Part shown: positions 11,580 through 12,344 of the stretch, one piece after another
How positions within the stretch are numbered: position 1 is the stretch's first letter
Layout of the letters: every line of letters starts with the position of its first letter
Assembly: GCA_041664945.1 (NCBI GenBank)
Contig: JBAYJY010000129.1
Span: forward strand, 1 to 12,344
Reading direction: 5' to 3'
Origin: JBAYJY01 sp041664945
GTDB taxonomy: Bacteria > UBP15 > UBA6099
DNA length: 12,344 nucleotides
The notes under the pieces: model-generated
Databases searched by the model: none
What the model saw: the letters and a program-made list of their open reading frames with translations, nothing else
Told to the model about the DNA's origin: nothing
Program-made: the position numbers and the translations under genes

Positions 11580-12344
11580 TCATTTCAACTTCCCGGCGAG
11601 AATGCGGGCCGCGCGCATCGCGAGCGACATTATAGTTATCTGCGGGTTGACGCCGAGCGAGCCGGGAATCGCCGACGCGTCCATGATATACATGTTTTTG
11701 ATGTCGTGCGATTCGAGCGAGAAATCCACGACGGACTTGCGCGGGTCGGCGCCCATCCCGCACGTGCCGAGCGGGTGGAACGCCATGATCTCCAAGTCGC
11801 GCGAGGTAAGCCGGGCAGCCTCAAGCTTCGCCAGCGCCTGCTTGCTGTCGACAACCGGGACGGGGTGGAAGCCGGTGAAGATTCGTTTCGCCCCGGCTGC
11901 GAGATATATTTCCGCTATGCGCGCGATGCCGAACCGCAGCGAAAGCGCGTCTGCCTGATTCACCTGATACAGCGCGGTGTATGGGTCTCCGAAATGCCCG
12001 GCGATCACCCTGCCGGTTGAAGTGTCGCTCACCATCGCGCCGAACGCCGACAGCCGCCGGTAAGCCGCCGCAAGCTCCTTCAACTCGCGCCCGCAGCCCG
12101 GCAGCGACGTCATTATTATCCCGGGATGCAGGAATATCCCCTCAAGCATCACGCCGCGGTCCGCCCAGCGGTCCACAAACGCGCCCTGCGAGATTCCTAT
12201 GTGCCCGTCCACTATCTCGTCCATCTCCGCCACAACCCGCGCCGCAGTGTGAATCTGAAGCCCCCTGCCGACACGACCCGACTTGTTCGCGAGTTTGCGC
12301 TTCAACAGAAACGCCGGCGTGCGCATAGCGCCCATCGAGATCAC
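11580..12344 (-). CDS. GMC-family flavoprotein oxidoreductase, C-terminal part; truncated by window edge
   Basis: The frame is open to the last base of the window, so this is the C-terminal 254 residues of a larger FAD enzyme of the glucose-methanol-choline oxidoreductase family. The first visible residues, ISMGAMRTPAFLLKRKLANKSGRVGRGLQIH, match the end of the FAD/substrate domain (the AGA-x-TP-x-LLxxSG...VGxNLQ signature). The GMC C-terminal domain follows, with the catalytic pair His190 in AFHPLGTCGMG and Asn233 in GVNPQITIM (visible-fragment numbering) and the FAD-contacting DASAIPGSLGVNP. CGMGADP...VVD and the lack of long inserts resemble long-chain alcohol oxidases and cholesterol-oxidase-like members more than choline or glucose enzymes; the substrate is nevertheless undetermined. 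The GTG at the window end is an internal codon. Downstream lie a hairpin and repeats, with no operon partner on that side. Confidence 0.9.
   Translation of the reverse strand: MISMGAMRTPAFLLKRKLANKSGRVGRGLQIHTAARVVAEMDEIVDGHIGISQGAFVDRWADRGVMLEGIFLHPGIIMTSLPGCGRELKELAAAYRRLSAFGAMVSDTSTGRVIAGHFGDPYTALYQVNQADALSLRFGIARIAEIYLAAGAKRIFTGFHPVPVVDSKQALAKLEAARLTSRDLEIMAFHPLGTCGMGADPRKSVVDFSLESHDIKNMYIMDASAIPGSLGVNPQITIMSLAMRAARILAGKLK

Noticed and set aside
1..12344. CRISPR array, tRNA, rRNA or riboswitch
   Set aside because: I saw no regularly spaced repeats, no cloverleaf with a CCA-adjacent acceptor pattern, no rRNA motif and no known aptamer core in any intergenic stretch.

Overview
The window is moderately GC-rich, densely coding DNA from a bacterium whose phylum I cannot name. 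The cell is most likely diderm. It has an ECF sigma / anti-sigma / membrane-anchored Spy-like triad, a metallophosphoesterase with a signal peptide, and another exported protein. The mix of unrelated enzymes, small signalling proteins and degenerate short repeats suits an uncultivated environmental lineage. There are no rRNA or tRNA genes, no CRISPR array and no intact transposase.

Layout. Bases 1-881 hold the C-terminal part of a family I CoA-transferase, closed by a strong hairpin. Next is a family 1 beta-glycosidase (957-2327), then about 260 bp packed with palindromes and a short repeat. On the minus strand (4217 down to 2586) lies an overlapping operon: ECF sigma factor, zinc-finger anti-sigma factor, and a membrane-anchored, Met/Gly/His-rich Spy/CnrX-like protein. 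This is probably one envelope- or metal-stress sensing unit. After a repeat-rich gap comes an exported metallophosphoesterase (minus, 5344-4433). Divergent from it is a two-gene operon (5679-7030): an unknown 160-aa protein coupled by a 1-nt overlap to a nucleoside hydrolase. It is preceded by a sigma-28-like promoter. A 130-bp MITE-like element separates it from a convergent ~696-aa membrane-anchored protein (9276-7186) resembling alpha/alpha-toroid polysaccharide lyases.

The right third holds two tandem STAS-domain paralogues (9479-9820 and 9995-10330) and an exported 252-aa protein of unknown function (10472-11230). All three have a similar promoter-like box pair, GTTgAA-N12-GGGTAw or a close variant. 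This resembles the class recognised by sigma-B-type factors, so they may form a small co-regulated set tied to partner-switching signalling. The window ends with a palindromic repeat and the C-terminal part of a GMC-family flavoprotein oxidoreductase on the minus strand.

Three copies of one short repeat (about 2457-2527, 4381-4462 and 7041-7183) sit at gene 3' ends, always in the same polarity relative to the upstream gene. One copy supplies the last codons and stop of the metallophosphoesterase. The most noteworthy signals are the shared promoter boxes around the STAS pair, the sigma-28-like promoter with a possible FlgM-like segment in its first gene, the three-gene sigma / anti-sigma / sensor unit, and these gene-end repeats.
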